Shown here: one piece after another, positions 22,439 to 33,590 of the stretch
Numbering within the stretch: the stretch's first letter is position 1
Layout of the letters: the number at the start of each line of letters is the position of its first letter
Source of the DNA: Podospora pseudocomata
Lineage: Eukaryota > Ascomycota > Sordariomycetes > Sordariales > Podosporaceae
Direction of reading: 5' to 3'
NCBI RefSeq assembly: GCF_035222375.1
Contig: NW_026946366.1
Span: 372,001 to 436,000, forward strand
Length of the DNA: 64,000 nt
Notes under the pieces: model-generated
Told to the model about the DNA's origin: nothing
Seen by the model: the letters and a program-made list of their open reading frames with translations, nothing else
The model's database searches: none
Program-made: the position numbers and the translations under genes

Positions 22439-23067
22439 TGTGAAGTTGTTTGATTGACTAGGTAACAACAATGGTGGATGTGATCCGAGATTAAATGGGA
22501 ATGAAATAGCAAGAACAAAATCAAAAGAAGGCTGGGACTAAAGAGGCATGATGGACGACACGACAAGACATAATGACATTGGTCGCTTTGTCGGAGGGCG
22601 TTCCATGTGGGGCTGGGCTGGGGCTTGGGGCGCAGGTCATCCCTCGTTCACGTGCCAATTATTCAACCTCAACCCTTCGACTTCAAGAGTTGCTCTTTCC
22701 CTGACTGCCCTGCCTCAGCTCCTTCCTGCAGATGCCCGAGCAGGCAACAGCTGACCACCTCAATTTAGGCGGAAGGCACTTACTTGACTCTCGGCTTCTT
22801 CTTCGGCCGATGCCTGATTTTCACCGCGCAACTTTTCAATGCTTACATTCTTCAATCCGATACAAAACCATCTTTGGAATCATATTCAGCGCCATGTAGT
22901 TCGCGTTGGTGGGCGATGACGGCCAACAGCCGTTCACACGAGTATATCGACCACGATCTCATGGATAACTCAACTACCTAGTATTCCTATTGGTACCGAA
23001 CCAAGTCTCGAGTTCCACCGCCACCCCCAATTATTCGAAAAGCCTTGGCTTCCCCTGAGGCTTCTTC
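22439..23067. other. Intergenic region between the hydrolase and broken secreted-protein gene
   Basis: About 630 bp. The left part is the hydrolase promoter. No coding frame or RNA gene is recognised. Confidence 0.4.
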
Positions 23068-24256
23068 TCACCCTTGGGCTCCTTTGTCTCCTGTGGCTTC
23101 TGCTTGCCCACAGCCGACGACGACGTCCTGTTTCCCTTTGAAGACTCGAGCAGTTCCATTCCGCTTGGCGTTGCTCCCGCCCGACCACGCCTCCAAGAAA
23201 CCACCAGTATTCTCCGCCTCCAACAGCCTGTAGTCCCGGTTATAAGTCTCCGAAGTGACGATCTCGTAGGCAAGGCAGTACCCTGGCTGGCTTCCTCCAC
23301 GGGAGAGGTCCGCGTTGTCACCAGAGCACGCAAAGTTGGCCTGCTTCAAGGCCAGATTACACTCGCTGGCTTGGAGAGTGTGGTTGGCCATCAGGCTTGC
23401 CTTGTCGCACTCATGCCTATTTGGGTGGTCTGTCCAGTTCCGCGCGCTGATCCAGGTTGGGACTCGGTGTTCTGGATAGTCGTCCTGGGGGGTGGCCACT
23501 AAGAAGAGATCGGATATGCGCACTATGTCGTCCTTGTTTGCGTATTCATTACAAAAGTGCTCAATGGCTGATTCCACGGAACCGGGAGTGTAGTAGTTAT
23601 CACCCGGAGCGTCTGGACCAGTCCTCCGTGCGCCCGGTGACTTGAGAGGACAGGAGGCGTTGGCGAGCTGGGCAGTTGTGTCGAGATCGAAGTAAAAGTC
23701 ATGATCGCCTGACGTGGCCAATGCCGGGGCTTGAACTTCTATGTCGGTGGTGTTGGAAATGTTGGGCTCGGGTTCGAGAAACTGGCAGGGGCACTTTTCA
23801 TTCCTGAGCTTGTCGGAACCGGGTATCTGGATGCCCTTTGCACAGGAAGGCATCGAGAGTGCCTACACCGAGGGAACCGTCGCAGGTATCGCATAACAAG
23901 GGGTGCGGCCGTTCTTCTTTGCTTCCATCCTTCATGTCCACTTTTGAGACTGGGCAGGGAGGCCAGGTGCATGGGCAGTTTTCGAGACTGTTGTCTACGA
24001 GGCACGTTCCCTGGAGATTTTTATCCTCGCCCACTCCCATACAAGCCTCATCTTCGCAAAAGACGTCTTCGACTTTGAGGCACACGTCTCAAGGGCAGTT
24101 GATGATGGGCTCCTTGGTGCAAAGGCCGAGGTAATTGCCTTCGCAGTCGGGCTCAGGGCATTTGGGCTTGTCGTCGGGACAGTCGTCGTCATCCGAGTTA
24201 GTCTCAGTATAAATACACCAGATATTTCTTCCCACAGCATCATCATCTCTCCGCAT
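23068..24256 (-). pseudogene. Disrupted gene for a cysteine-rich secreted-type protein
   Basis: I recognise no named family. The readable parts, in order, are about three cysteine-rich units of the pattern CxxxxC..C..G..C....CP(C), for example CEGNYLGLC and NSLENCPCTWPPC. A longer domain with six more cysteines follows (VESAIEHFCNEY, HECDKASLM, SECNLALKQANFACSG, GYCLAYEIV). That composition suggests an extracellular protein. The frame is broken: a TGA at 24090-24092 stands where CPxDVC expects another residue (TGC would fit), and the frame slips near 23840. There is no signal peptide; the 5' end runs directly into the start of the opposite-strand metallopeptidase-like relic. I read this as a truncated pseudogene; sequence errors could explain the TGA and slip but not the missing start. 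Confidence 0.6.
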
Positions 24257-25347
24257 CACTCGCCGTCAAGAGACAGCAATTTGGGCCTTCCTCTTCCTCT
24301 GGGCCTTGGGTCTTGCCTGTCTCGCAACCGCGCTACCCCCCAACGAGTACCTTTACTGGATATCTTCAGAATGCTATGATCCGGATCCAGACTTCACAAA
24401 GTACCCCCAAGAGGCCTTCTACATGGCCCGCAGTGCAGCTGAGCGACTGGCCGATCCCACCGACACTGACTTCCACACCGTATTCTGGGCTATTTTCAAG
24501 ACCGAGGTCTCCGACCAGGAGGGGTACCACTACCCGCAGCTTTCGAGGCCGTCTATGGCGAAACGAAAATGGCAGCAAGCGCCATCGTTATAGAAAACCT
24601 AAACAGTTTGGGCAATGAATAGGAGAACATCACCAACCGCAACCAAGCCAAAGTGCACATCTGTACGGACGTATCCATCCTCCTTTTCACTTTGGTCTTT
24701 CTAATACATATGGCTCTATTAACACTATTAGACCGCGACGACCAGGACCGTTACGAGGATACACGAGACCCGTGCAATATGTGGTATGTTTTTTTTCTAA
24801 TCTTACCAACCATCCTTCCATCCTTCCCATCTTTCTAACTACTGGCCAGATATATCAAAATCAACAGGGATGCCGTCCTGCCCGTCTTTGCCCTGCTTCA
24901 CGAGTGGATGCATGCGTTTAGGTATCTTAGCATTGATTATCCCCATCCTGACAATGAGCACACGGCGGGTTGGCAGAATGCCATGAGGCTGGATACGCAG
25001 TCGGCTTTGAGGAATGCGGAGTCGTATGGTATGTTGAGTGGGTTGAGTTGGGGGCGGGGGGAATCTGGCCGTTTGCTGACTTGTGAATACTCAGCATTAT
25101 TGGGACTTATGGCTTCGCTCGCGCTGATCTGACGCCTTCGCTTGGTGGGATCGCTGCTGCTGGGGGTGAGCGCGCGGGCTACACTTTTGACTGGGCGTGG
25201 GCGCAGCGGCTGAACGATCAGAAGTGGCAGGCGAAGGTTCCGGATGCTGTGGAGGAGGGCGGTGTTTGGAAGAACCCGGTGATGGTGGGGGAGTTGTCGG
25301 TTTATTGTGATATCACGGGGACGAGGCGGACGAGGGGTTACGAGTAG
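24255..25347 (+). pseudogene. Disrupted secreted zinc metallopeptidase-like gene (HEWMH; M35-like)
   Basis: Readable parts: a secretion signal (AFLFLWALGLACLATALP), a middle domain (YPQEAFYMARSAAERLADP, AFEAVYGETKMAAS), VHICTD, then LLHEWMHAFRYL with the HExxH zinc motif. Then come LRNAESYA, resembling the NADSY region of deuterolysin-like peptidases, and a C-terminal GTYGFARADLTPSLGG segment ending at 25347. Likely introns with GTATG/GTATC donors remain. No ATG opens the signal frame (ATC stands at 24255), and at least three one-base frame breaks occur (near 24540, 24671 and 25095). That density is far above the neighbouring genes, so I call it a pseudogene. The M35 assignment is tentative; the zinc motif itself is clear. 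Confidence 0.6.
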
Positions 25348-25594
25348 GGGGGGCTCAAAGACATGTGGGTTTCAAGCGTACCTTGCGTTGTCCAGGGTTT
25401 CCTGTGGTTTTTCTTTTGATTTTTTTAAGAGATATGGTTCGGGAGCATTGATAGGAGCAAGCAAAGCTTCTGATAGATGGCCCATCTCACGCCGCACGGT
25501 GAGTAATGAAGAGCGAGGTTGAAATGCTGGTTTGAATTGTGTGTTTTTCTGGCGTTGACAAATCTGTACCTCTACCTACTTGACACACCTATTC

Positions 25595-25818
25595 TTAAAG
25601 CCACTTCATCCTCCTCAACTCCAACTCCTTGGCCAACCTCTCCTTTGACCCTTCCTTTTCCCCCGTGGTAACACTCAACCCTTTGTTCTCCGCTTGGGAT
25701 TTATACCCCCCTTTTCCCTCCCTCCTCCCCTTCCCCTCAGTTGTTACCCCCCCAACCCCAAAAGCCGGCGTTGGTTTTAGTTGAGTAGGCGTCTCGACGT
25801 CATCTAGTTGATTCCACC

Positions 25819-25849
<31 letters not shown>

Positions 25850-27681
25850 GTCTGTGTCCTCACTTCTCCTGCCAGTCGAATATTTCGACGAACTCCAGCT
25901 CTTTTGCTTTGTGGCAACCTTCTCGGGGCCCTTGGTGGTGACGTCGGTGTCGTATGCCCCTTTTTCACCACCGCCATCACCACCACCGTAGTGGTCGTAG
26001 ATATCGTCGAGGTAACCACCCTGTCCGTCAGATTGTGTGCTGCACTGCTGTTGCTGGACCCCAAACCGGGATTGCAGAGGCGGTTGGGAGGGATAACTGT
26101 GCTGAGACTGGGAGCGTCTCCGAGAAGAAGACTTTTTAGGTGGGGAAGGGGGTTTGGAGTAGTAGTATGGATAAAAAAGGGAGCGTTCAGAGGGAGTGAT
26201 CCAAACTAACGAGGGTGCGGTTGATTGGGGGAGGGAGGAGGATAAGGCTGAGGCGATGTGGGAAGGGGGGTATTGTTGCGGAGGTTGGTGGGCGGTGGAG
26301 AATTTGGATACGAGGAATGGCTTGGTAGGGGGTTGTTGTTGTTGTTGGGGGTTGTTTAACGAGGCAGGGGCTTGGAGGGAGCTGATCTCGGGGTTGGGAA
26401 GGGGTGGTGCTGGGCGGAGGGGAGGGTTATCTGCGGTGGGGGGGCGGGAGCTGGGGAGTGGCTTTTGGGGGTTGATGCTCCTGATGAGTCGGAGGAGTAA
26501 TCCCGATTTAGGTGGTCGAAGCGGGGGTATTGGTGGATGTGGACTGGGGGTGGGATACGTTTTCTGTCTCGTTCGTGGCTGGAGGGTTTTTGTGGCCAGG
26601 TTGGATCCGCTGGGGAGGACGTCCTCGCTCCTCGTCTGGATGTCCCTGTTGGCGGCGGCGGGGGGGTTCTATATCGTCGGCTCCCTACAGAGGCTATTGA
26701 CTCTGGTAGGGTAGCCAGTGCTTCTGGGGTGTTAGTTCCTGAGCGTTTCTGCTGGTTGGGCAAGGAACCTGGACTATCTGGCGATGACTTCAACGGGCGG
26801 CGCCCGAGAAGCTGTCTGCCGATGACACCAAATATCGACGGCGAGGCGGGCCTCCTATCCTTCAGTTTGGGCGGCGCCATCCAACTCCCTTCAAAGGTAG
26901 TCAACCCTTTTCCGCAGGGTGGGTTCGGGCAGGTCAGGTAAGTCCTGTTACCAAGCTGACATCTGCAATACGGGCACTGGCCCCGACGCACAGCTTCCGT
27001 GGTCTGGATTTTGCATTCTCTAGGCAAGGAATGTGTTGCCGCTGCTGGTACCCGAGGAGACTCGGCCTTTCCCCTTCCCCTTCCGCGCGAGATATCTCTT
27101 TCCACCACGCCCTCTTTCACCGATGGCGGAGTGACCTGCTGCAAATACCTCTGCCTCTCCTTGCTCTTGTTCGGCACCAGCGGACGAGGGACAGGTGATT
27201 CCAAATACGTCCTGTCGTTATGCTCACTGACACTCCTCCGAGCACCCCGTGAGCCTTCTTGAAACGAGTCGACGTGCACCTCCTGACTCAACCCGCTCGG
27301 AGTATAGATATGCGAATGCCCTCGTGCGTGAGGTTCGTGATGTTGAGACTGCTGAAACCGGCCCGGGTGACCTCCAGTGTAGTCAGGAGTTTTCCAGTAC
27401 GACCTCGCCGGCCTGACCTTTTCTTCTTCCCCTTCGCTATCACTATCCTCTTTGACGGCCTTGTGCCAGCTCGAGATCGTGTCGCCACACTCCTCCTCCG
27501 ACGGCGCTTCAACAGGCGTGATGATCCTGTGTGGGCGGTCCGGCGCGTGTACCATGCGAAACTGTTCAGCTTCTCCTTTGTCCTCAATCCCTTTGGAACG
27601 CAACCGGCTCAAGCCGCGAAGCTTTTGAGAGAGGCCGATCGGTCGAGGGCTCGGTGGTTCGTTGGGCATTACGACAACCAT
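25595..27681 (-). CDS. Uncharacterised zinc-ribbon protein, disordered
   Basis: No known function. Read from 27681 (a second ATG lies 12 nt inside). It is Ser/Pro/Arg-rich and mostly disordered, with one compact motif CPYCRCQLGNRTYLTCPNPPCG near residue 240, a likely zinc ribbon, followed by GLTTFEGSWMAPPK. The first frame stops at 26356 after 441 residues. The next frame is open with no stop for about 250 codons down to 25595 yet contains no ATG until its end. It reads as Gln-rich, then poly-Asp (25820-25849), then a charged helix (KERLAKELELRRMKWL). One missing base at the G7 run 26438-26444 would join them into about 695 residues. I think the long form is real, but a stop at 26356 cannot be excluded. 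Confidence 0.65.
25820..25849. repeat. (ATC)n triplet tract encoding poly-Asp
   Basis: About ten perfect triplets. On the minus strand they read GAT repeats (Asp) within the extended zinc-ribbon protein frame, next to acidic EDTDD. Confidence 0.85.
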
Positions 27682-27986
27682 TCAGGGGTGAACACATGAG
27701 TTGAAAGATCTCAGTTCCAGGTTGACGTCCGAGCATTTTGATCAAGTTCATGCAGTGGCAGAGCTGAACTCGAGATGTTCCTAGATTCTCTTTATAGCAG
27801 CCATGATACCAAGTACAGTTTTCTTTGTGCAAAGCCTCGACTCGTGATTGTCCCCCCTTCTACTTCAGATCAAAAACAAAGAACTCCCGCTTTTGCCATG
27901 CTGCGTACGCAACTCCATTTGCGTCATGCTACCTCCGGGCCCGCCATGTTGCTCCATCCCGACAAGTCCGAAGACAATACTATCGT
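27682..27986. other. Short spacer between the zinc-ribbon gene and the VHC1-like gene
   Basis: About 305 bp: promoter side of the zinc-ribbon gene and 3' flank of the VHC1-like gene. Nothing else is recognised. Confidence 0.4.
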
Positions 27987-30900
27987 CTAGAGACTGACGG
28001 TCACTGTCATGTTGTTGCTCAGAACCAGCAAGGTGGGCGGCAGGCCGTTGCACAACACCTCGACATCAGACAGATATGCCAGACTCGCCTCCTCACTTTG
28101 ACAGGTGTTCTCTTCGGGAATAGGAAGTGTGGTGAACAAGACAGCCGTGTCCTTGCTTTGCTTATGCATCAGCTCGTTGAGAATCAAATGCTGCGCGCGG
28201 CTCGGGAGATCGTTGAATGACAAAGCCAACCCCTGAGTAGAGTAGCTCGAGCCGTTATTGTTGCTGGCGTCGTCGTCAGGAAGCTGGTAAGAGTCGAGCA
28301 AGCTGGCAATGTTGAGTGAAGCGTCGCCACCATTATCCTGTCCTTTTGATGCCGAGTTCCGACGCGACCTTGCCGGGGACTTGATACCCTCTGCAAACGC
28401 AACCTTTTTATCGGCCACGTTATCATCGCTTCCGAGAAGCGGTGCATCCTCGGCCATTCTGGCTGACAAACCGATAACTGAACCTTGTCGGGAAAAGGCA
28501 GGGCTGCGTGTCCCAGAATCTTCGGCAAACATGATTCTTGGGCCGGTGCCTTCCTCGTTGGTGATTGTGGTCTGAGGGACGAGATTGCTGGAGAATCTCA
28601 TTGCAGTCGATCCTTGGCGCGCCAAAGGGGGTCTTTCGGGCTTCAAGATCCCACGCTTGGCTTGGGGCGATGTTGACCGCTCCCCACCGTTGCTGGATCG
28701 GTTGACGCTTAGGTCACTCGCAGTCCGTGGAACCGGTGTTATTGACCCATAAGACCGCGGTGTCGATGAGTGCGAACCCTTTGGCCTCCTCTCTTTCCTT
28801 GGGCTTCTTGGTGCCGGGGCGAGTACATCTCCGTAGCTTCTTCGCCGGCGGATTGTCGCGAGGAGGGGACGCCTTGTGCCATCTTCACCCTCGCTTGCCA
28901 CACTGTCCGCGTCATTGAACGTCCCGTCTGCGCCAGCCGTGTCGGAGGAGTCGCTGTCGCTATCGCTATCAATGCCAATATCCGAGTCCGAGCTGTCAAA
29001 GACGTTAAAGGGCAGGTTTTGTGTGTGAATGCCCATGCTGATGCCCATCTTGACCAGCTGCGACACTGTCGGCTTCTTGGGAAGTTCCGTCAGCTGCGCC
29101 AAACTATGGCGCCGCCTTTCGAGTCCCTCCTGCGGCGGGGCATGGGGATTGTAGAGTCCCGGCCGTCCCGACGTAGATTCAACGACGTGTGATATCGAGG
29201 CAAATTCTTGTGAGCCCGTCATCGACCGGCTGCTGCGGTAGTTTTGCAAATCCTCCCACCATTCTTGGTTCTTGAGACACTCGTTAACCACATTATCCGT
29301 CTCTGGACTCTTGTAATGGCCGTGGATGATGGTCTCGTAAGTCGAGAGGTCACCAGAGGCGAGCCAAAAGACCAAGATTTCGGCGTCGATTCTGAGCTTG
29401 TTGAGCAGCGTCTTGAGTCTGACCTTTTCTTCGGCGACCTCGCTTTCGTATTCGACAAAGACGAGCACTCGAAGCTTGTGTGCTGCTTTCCAAGCGGGTA
29501 CGGTGTGAAGGATGAACCCAAGCTGAAGAATCAATGTGTCTGTGCCGGTCAGAAAGGATCTGTCTCCATGTGTCAGAGGTGGTGTGTGACTTACATGTGT
29601 CAAAATTGGTGGTCAAAACGCTCTGACCATCAGCACTAATCGCAGCAGACATCTGGATAGGCCACAAGTCGATGTACTTCTTGGTGTTCGTCTTATCCTT
29701 CCGAGGCGTTTCAAGCGTATCAAATCCTTTGCCAATCGCAACGTTCAGCCGGTACCTCAGAGCCAAGTCTTCCAGGATGGTCATGTAACTCGTGGCAGAC
29801 ATCATGTCTTCAGTCTTGATCGCATCGGTGGGCAACGACCCTTCCATCAAGCGCGCCGATGTGTCTCCTCTCTTCCTCCTGCGGACCGGAGTCTCCGTCT
29901 TGTCGTCTGTCCGGGCAGCCGTTGCGGGGGAGATGGGCGCCTCAGGAACCTGGAGGGAGGACTGGGAGCGGCGCAAGTCATCCATGTTATAAAATCCAAG
30001 CACTGCGATGTTGGGCCTCATGCCCCCTAGGCCTGCAGACAAAATCAGGTTTCTGACACCCCAGGTGATGGATGGAGACATGGCGAGCTGCACAAAGGCC
30101 TTGATCCTTGAGTATTCGGAGATGTACTTGGACCAAGCCGTTTGTTGCATCTTGGCCTCGTTGACGCCCATGGTGAAGTCGTCAGTGACGATGACATGGC
30201 CGAGGATGTAGAGGGAGCCCTTCTTCATCGAGTTGCAGAATTGAATAAGGCGGGTTTGCCGCCTCGGGTTATTGATGAGCAGGATGATCTGGGGTCTCCA
30301 GAACTTGATATGCTCGGGCTTGAGACGTAGCAGGTACTTGCGCACTTGATGATAGATCAAGTTTTGCGAAACGTCACCCCAGTGCTTGGGGGGACTCAGA
30401 TAGTGAATCAGCAGGAACAAAAAGACCAAGAGGCAGACGGCCGTGGTGGCATAGGTCTCATCAATGAAGAACATGGCAGCGGCCGAGAGGATGCTGCCAA
30501 TGAAGGCCGTTTGCCAGTTGAAGAACTTGAAGCCCGGTCTGAAGTTTGGCGCCGAGCCAATCTTGAGAAGGAAACACGCAAGATTCATGACGAAGAAGGT
30601 CATCTGCTCACAGTCAGAATTCTTCCCTCACTCAATGTCGGCAGCCTGTTCTCACCTGATATCCCATGGAGATCAAGGTGGCGATCTGGTTAAGGTTGGC
30701 AAACATGGCCATCTGGGCACATATGTAGGTCAAAAAGATAGCAACGATAGGCTCGTCCGCCTTTTTCGTCCCCTTGCCGAATACTGACAGACCCGGGAAT
30801 AACTTGTCTCTGGCGAGAGCTTGCATGAGCTTTGCAGAGCCAATCACTCCCATGAGGGCCGAGAAGAAGGTCGTGGCGAACTCTCCGGCAAAGATGATGG

Positions 30901-31845
30901 GAGGGTAGACATTTGTTTCCTGAATAACGTTGCCGTTCCGGAGAAACGAGCTGTGAGTTGTGCTAGACGCCAAAGAAAAGATCACCAGCAAGTAGGCAAT
31001 GAGGGTCGAGAACATGGCCCATAGTGTTCCACGAGGAATGGATTTGCTGGGGTTTCGAAGGTCTCCCGACATGGACGCACCGGCAAAGATACCCGAAGTT
31101 GCCGGAAACAAGACACCGAAGAGACTTCTAAAAGTATCAAAACCGGCATACTCCATGCCGGTAGTGTGTGGAAAGAGGTTTGCTTTCAGGGTTGCGAGAC
31201 TCACGCCCGTGAACTCGATCCCCTTGTCCGCATCAATGAAGGCTGGGTTGAACACGGCTGAGAAGGGGATGCTGAGGATGGCGACGACAAGCACCACCAG
31301 AAGCGCGTTGCTGGCTTTGGCAAAGATGGAGCTTCCAGCAAGGCAAAGCCCAGTGCACACCACCAGAGCAACCGTCTCAAAGAGATAGTCCCACCAGTAT
31401 CCATGGGGCATGACATCGTAAAAGTTGAGTTTAATGCAATCAATAAGACCGACAACGTTGAGGGCCGTGTTCAAGACCTGAGCGAGGTAGAAGAGCAGGC
31501 CGATAGAGCCGCCGAACTCGGGACCGAGAGATCTCGAGATGAGGTAGTAGGCACCTCCGCCCTTGACCTCTCCATTGGAAGCAATAGCGGAGAGCGAAAG
31601 AGTGGTCACAAAGTCTACGAGATAGGCAACGAGAAGCAGGCCTGCGAGGCAGATTAGCTTCCTGGCGGCCGTCCATATCATGTCCATAAGATGTACGCAC
31701 CAAGCATGCCCAGTAGGCCGATTTGTCCAAGAATGAGACCGAATCTCAAGAACATGAGAATGCTGAGAATGTTGAGGCATACCGGGATGTAGACGCCGGA
31801 CGTGACGCCGAGCTTGGTCCTCTTGTTGAGGGCTTCGGGTTCCAT
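27987..31845 (-). CDS. vhc1: VHC1-type vacuolar cation-chloride cotransporter (SLC12)
   Basis: K+-Cl- cotransporter of the SLC12 family; the yeast member Vhc1 sits in the vacuole membrane. Four exons (31845-31701, 31641-30656, 30603-29595, 29539-27987) with GT-AG introns keep frame for 1230 residues. The N-terminus TKLGVTSGVYIPVCLNILSI is the conserved first span. Then come GGGAYYLISRSLGPEFGGS, FPATSGIFAGASMSGDLRNP and GTLWAMFSTLIAYL of the permease core, about 12 spans in all. The C-terminal cytosolic SLC12 domain (HVIVTDDFTMGV, YTLILQLGFILHTVPAWK) is interrupted by a long Ser/Asp-rich insert with SDSDIGIDSDSDSDSSD and many SP sites, so phosphorylation control is plausible. A longer N-terminus from an upstream exon is possible. 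Confidence 0.92.
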
Positions 31846-33590
31846 GATGGCGGTGTTAGGTAGATATCATGTGTGAGCTGAGGGGATGAGATCGTTCAAA
31901 GAAAAGGTAGAAAGAAGAGGTCATAAAGATCATCAGAACATGCCACTCATGTCACGCTCTCCGTCCCCGCCGTGAGAGTTGAAGAGGAAGCGAAGAGGGA
32001 GGAAGAGGTCAGGGTCCTGTCCAACGCCGATAGCCTAGATGTAAGAAGTACCCCACAGCCCGCATTGCTTGAAAGGTCATCGGCAAACGGTTGCAATGGC
32101 GCAGATCATGCGGTGGGGAAAGTGGACAGAAGTGCAGGAAATGGAGACGATGGTCTGAGGTTGTCGCAAGATAAGTGCTGTTCAAGGTTGGCCCTCGAAT
32201 GTCGCGATATCCGCTGGAAAGATCCCCGCGCCGGAAGAGGCTCGAGGCTCGTGTTAGGAGTGGTTCTTGTCCGACAATCGCTGGCTATTAATTGGAGGAC
32301 GGCGACGTCATTCGATACAAGCGATGTACCCAACAACAGGCAGCTTTGGAGCCATTGACGAATGCCTTTGAGCTGGCGCCGTTCATGGTCGGTCGCGACT
32401 TTGAGCTCGAGAGACTTGGCACTTGGCAGTAAACACCAACGATGGCGGGGTGGTTGATAGGGTGCTATGTCGGACAGGACTAAGATGTTGGTAAATTTGT
32501 TAGTGCACCACCATCAACAGCCTAGACCCAAATTCAAGATCCACCCCAACCTCTCATTGAAAGAGGGGTTTGATACAGAGACGTTGCGATTCCTATCGCT
32601 CCCTGTCGTCTTTTACGTGTAGCCGTTGCATCGGTCTACCTGATGGGTAAGGGTTGGTTGGTTCCCTCAACATCCGGCCTTTTAAAGCATCGGATGCGGA
32701 CAGAGATGTTGAGACTGCTGCATATCTGGTGTCTGGGCAAGGTCCATAGACTTTCTCCGCACTCCTCTCTCTTGTGGCTCGGTTTGGATAGCCCCTTTAC
32801 AGATTCAAAGAGAGTGAGAGAGAGAGTAGGTATGCAACAGTTGAAGAAATGTTGGAGAGGCTGGTTGACATCGGTATCCATGGTGGCTCAGTCCAGTCTG
32901 TGCTCAGGAACGGCCCTGGTTATCAAGGTGTCAACGGATGTTCCCTGCTGAAGTTGTATGTCAACAAAGCCATGGGGCAGATAGTAGTCCTCAACAACTG
33001 ACATAATCCAATCGAGAAACAGGTAAGTAATCCATATTCATATGTAGGTAGCCATATCCATATGATGCGTCACAGCGAGCCAAAGTTGGACAGGTTGGAA
33101 TTGTGCGGGCAGGTGACTGTGGTTCAGGGTCCAGGCTGTTTCACGCAGCGGAGTGTGGGGGCCTTGCTGGTGGGCCCGGCGGAAGCCGCTCAACGCTCAA
33201 CACCGTCAAGCTCCAACTGCTGTCAGCAGGCCGCCCACTGCCGCTGATTGTCTTGCCCCCAATTCGTTCCTTATCGCTGGTGTTGAGGTCACAAGCCCAT
33301 CCCACGCCGTCGAGAGAGAGAGAGACTCATCAACCGCCCAGCCTATCCGTACCATCCCCTCTTTTCCCCCGGACCGTTGTCCTCTTCCTAAACGTTGACG
33401 GCAAAAATCAATTGCTACCTCGAACCATCCTATCGAGTCTCGAACCGTTGTTTGTCTCGAGTCCCACGAAGCGGCGTTTGCGGCGTTCGCTCAGTTCACC
33501 GACGAGGTCAGGTCACCAACACCAGATCCCCAACCTTTTTTTGCTCCAAGACATGAGATAGGAAGTGGTCACACATCATCATAGATCATC
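31846..33590. promoter_or_regulatory. Shared upstream region of two vacuolar transporter genes
   Basis: 1.75 kb between the divergent starts of the VHC1-like and AVT3-like genes. No coding gene is seen. The part near 33250-33590 is pyrimidine-rich with (GA)n at 33310-33326, typical of the long 5' leader of the AVT3-like gene. Confidence 0.45.
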
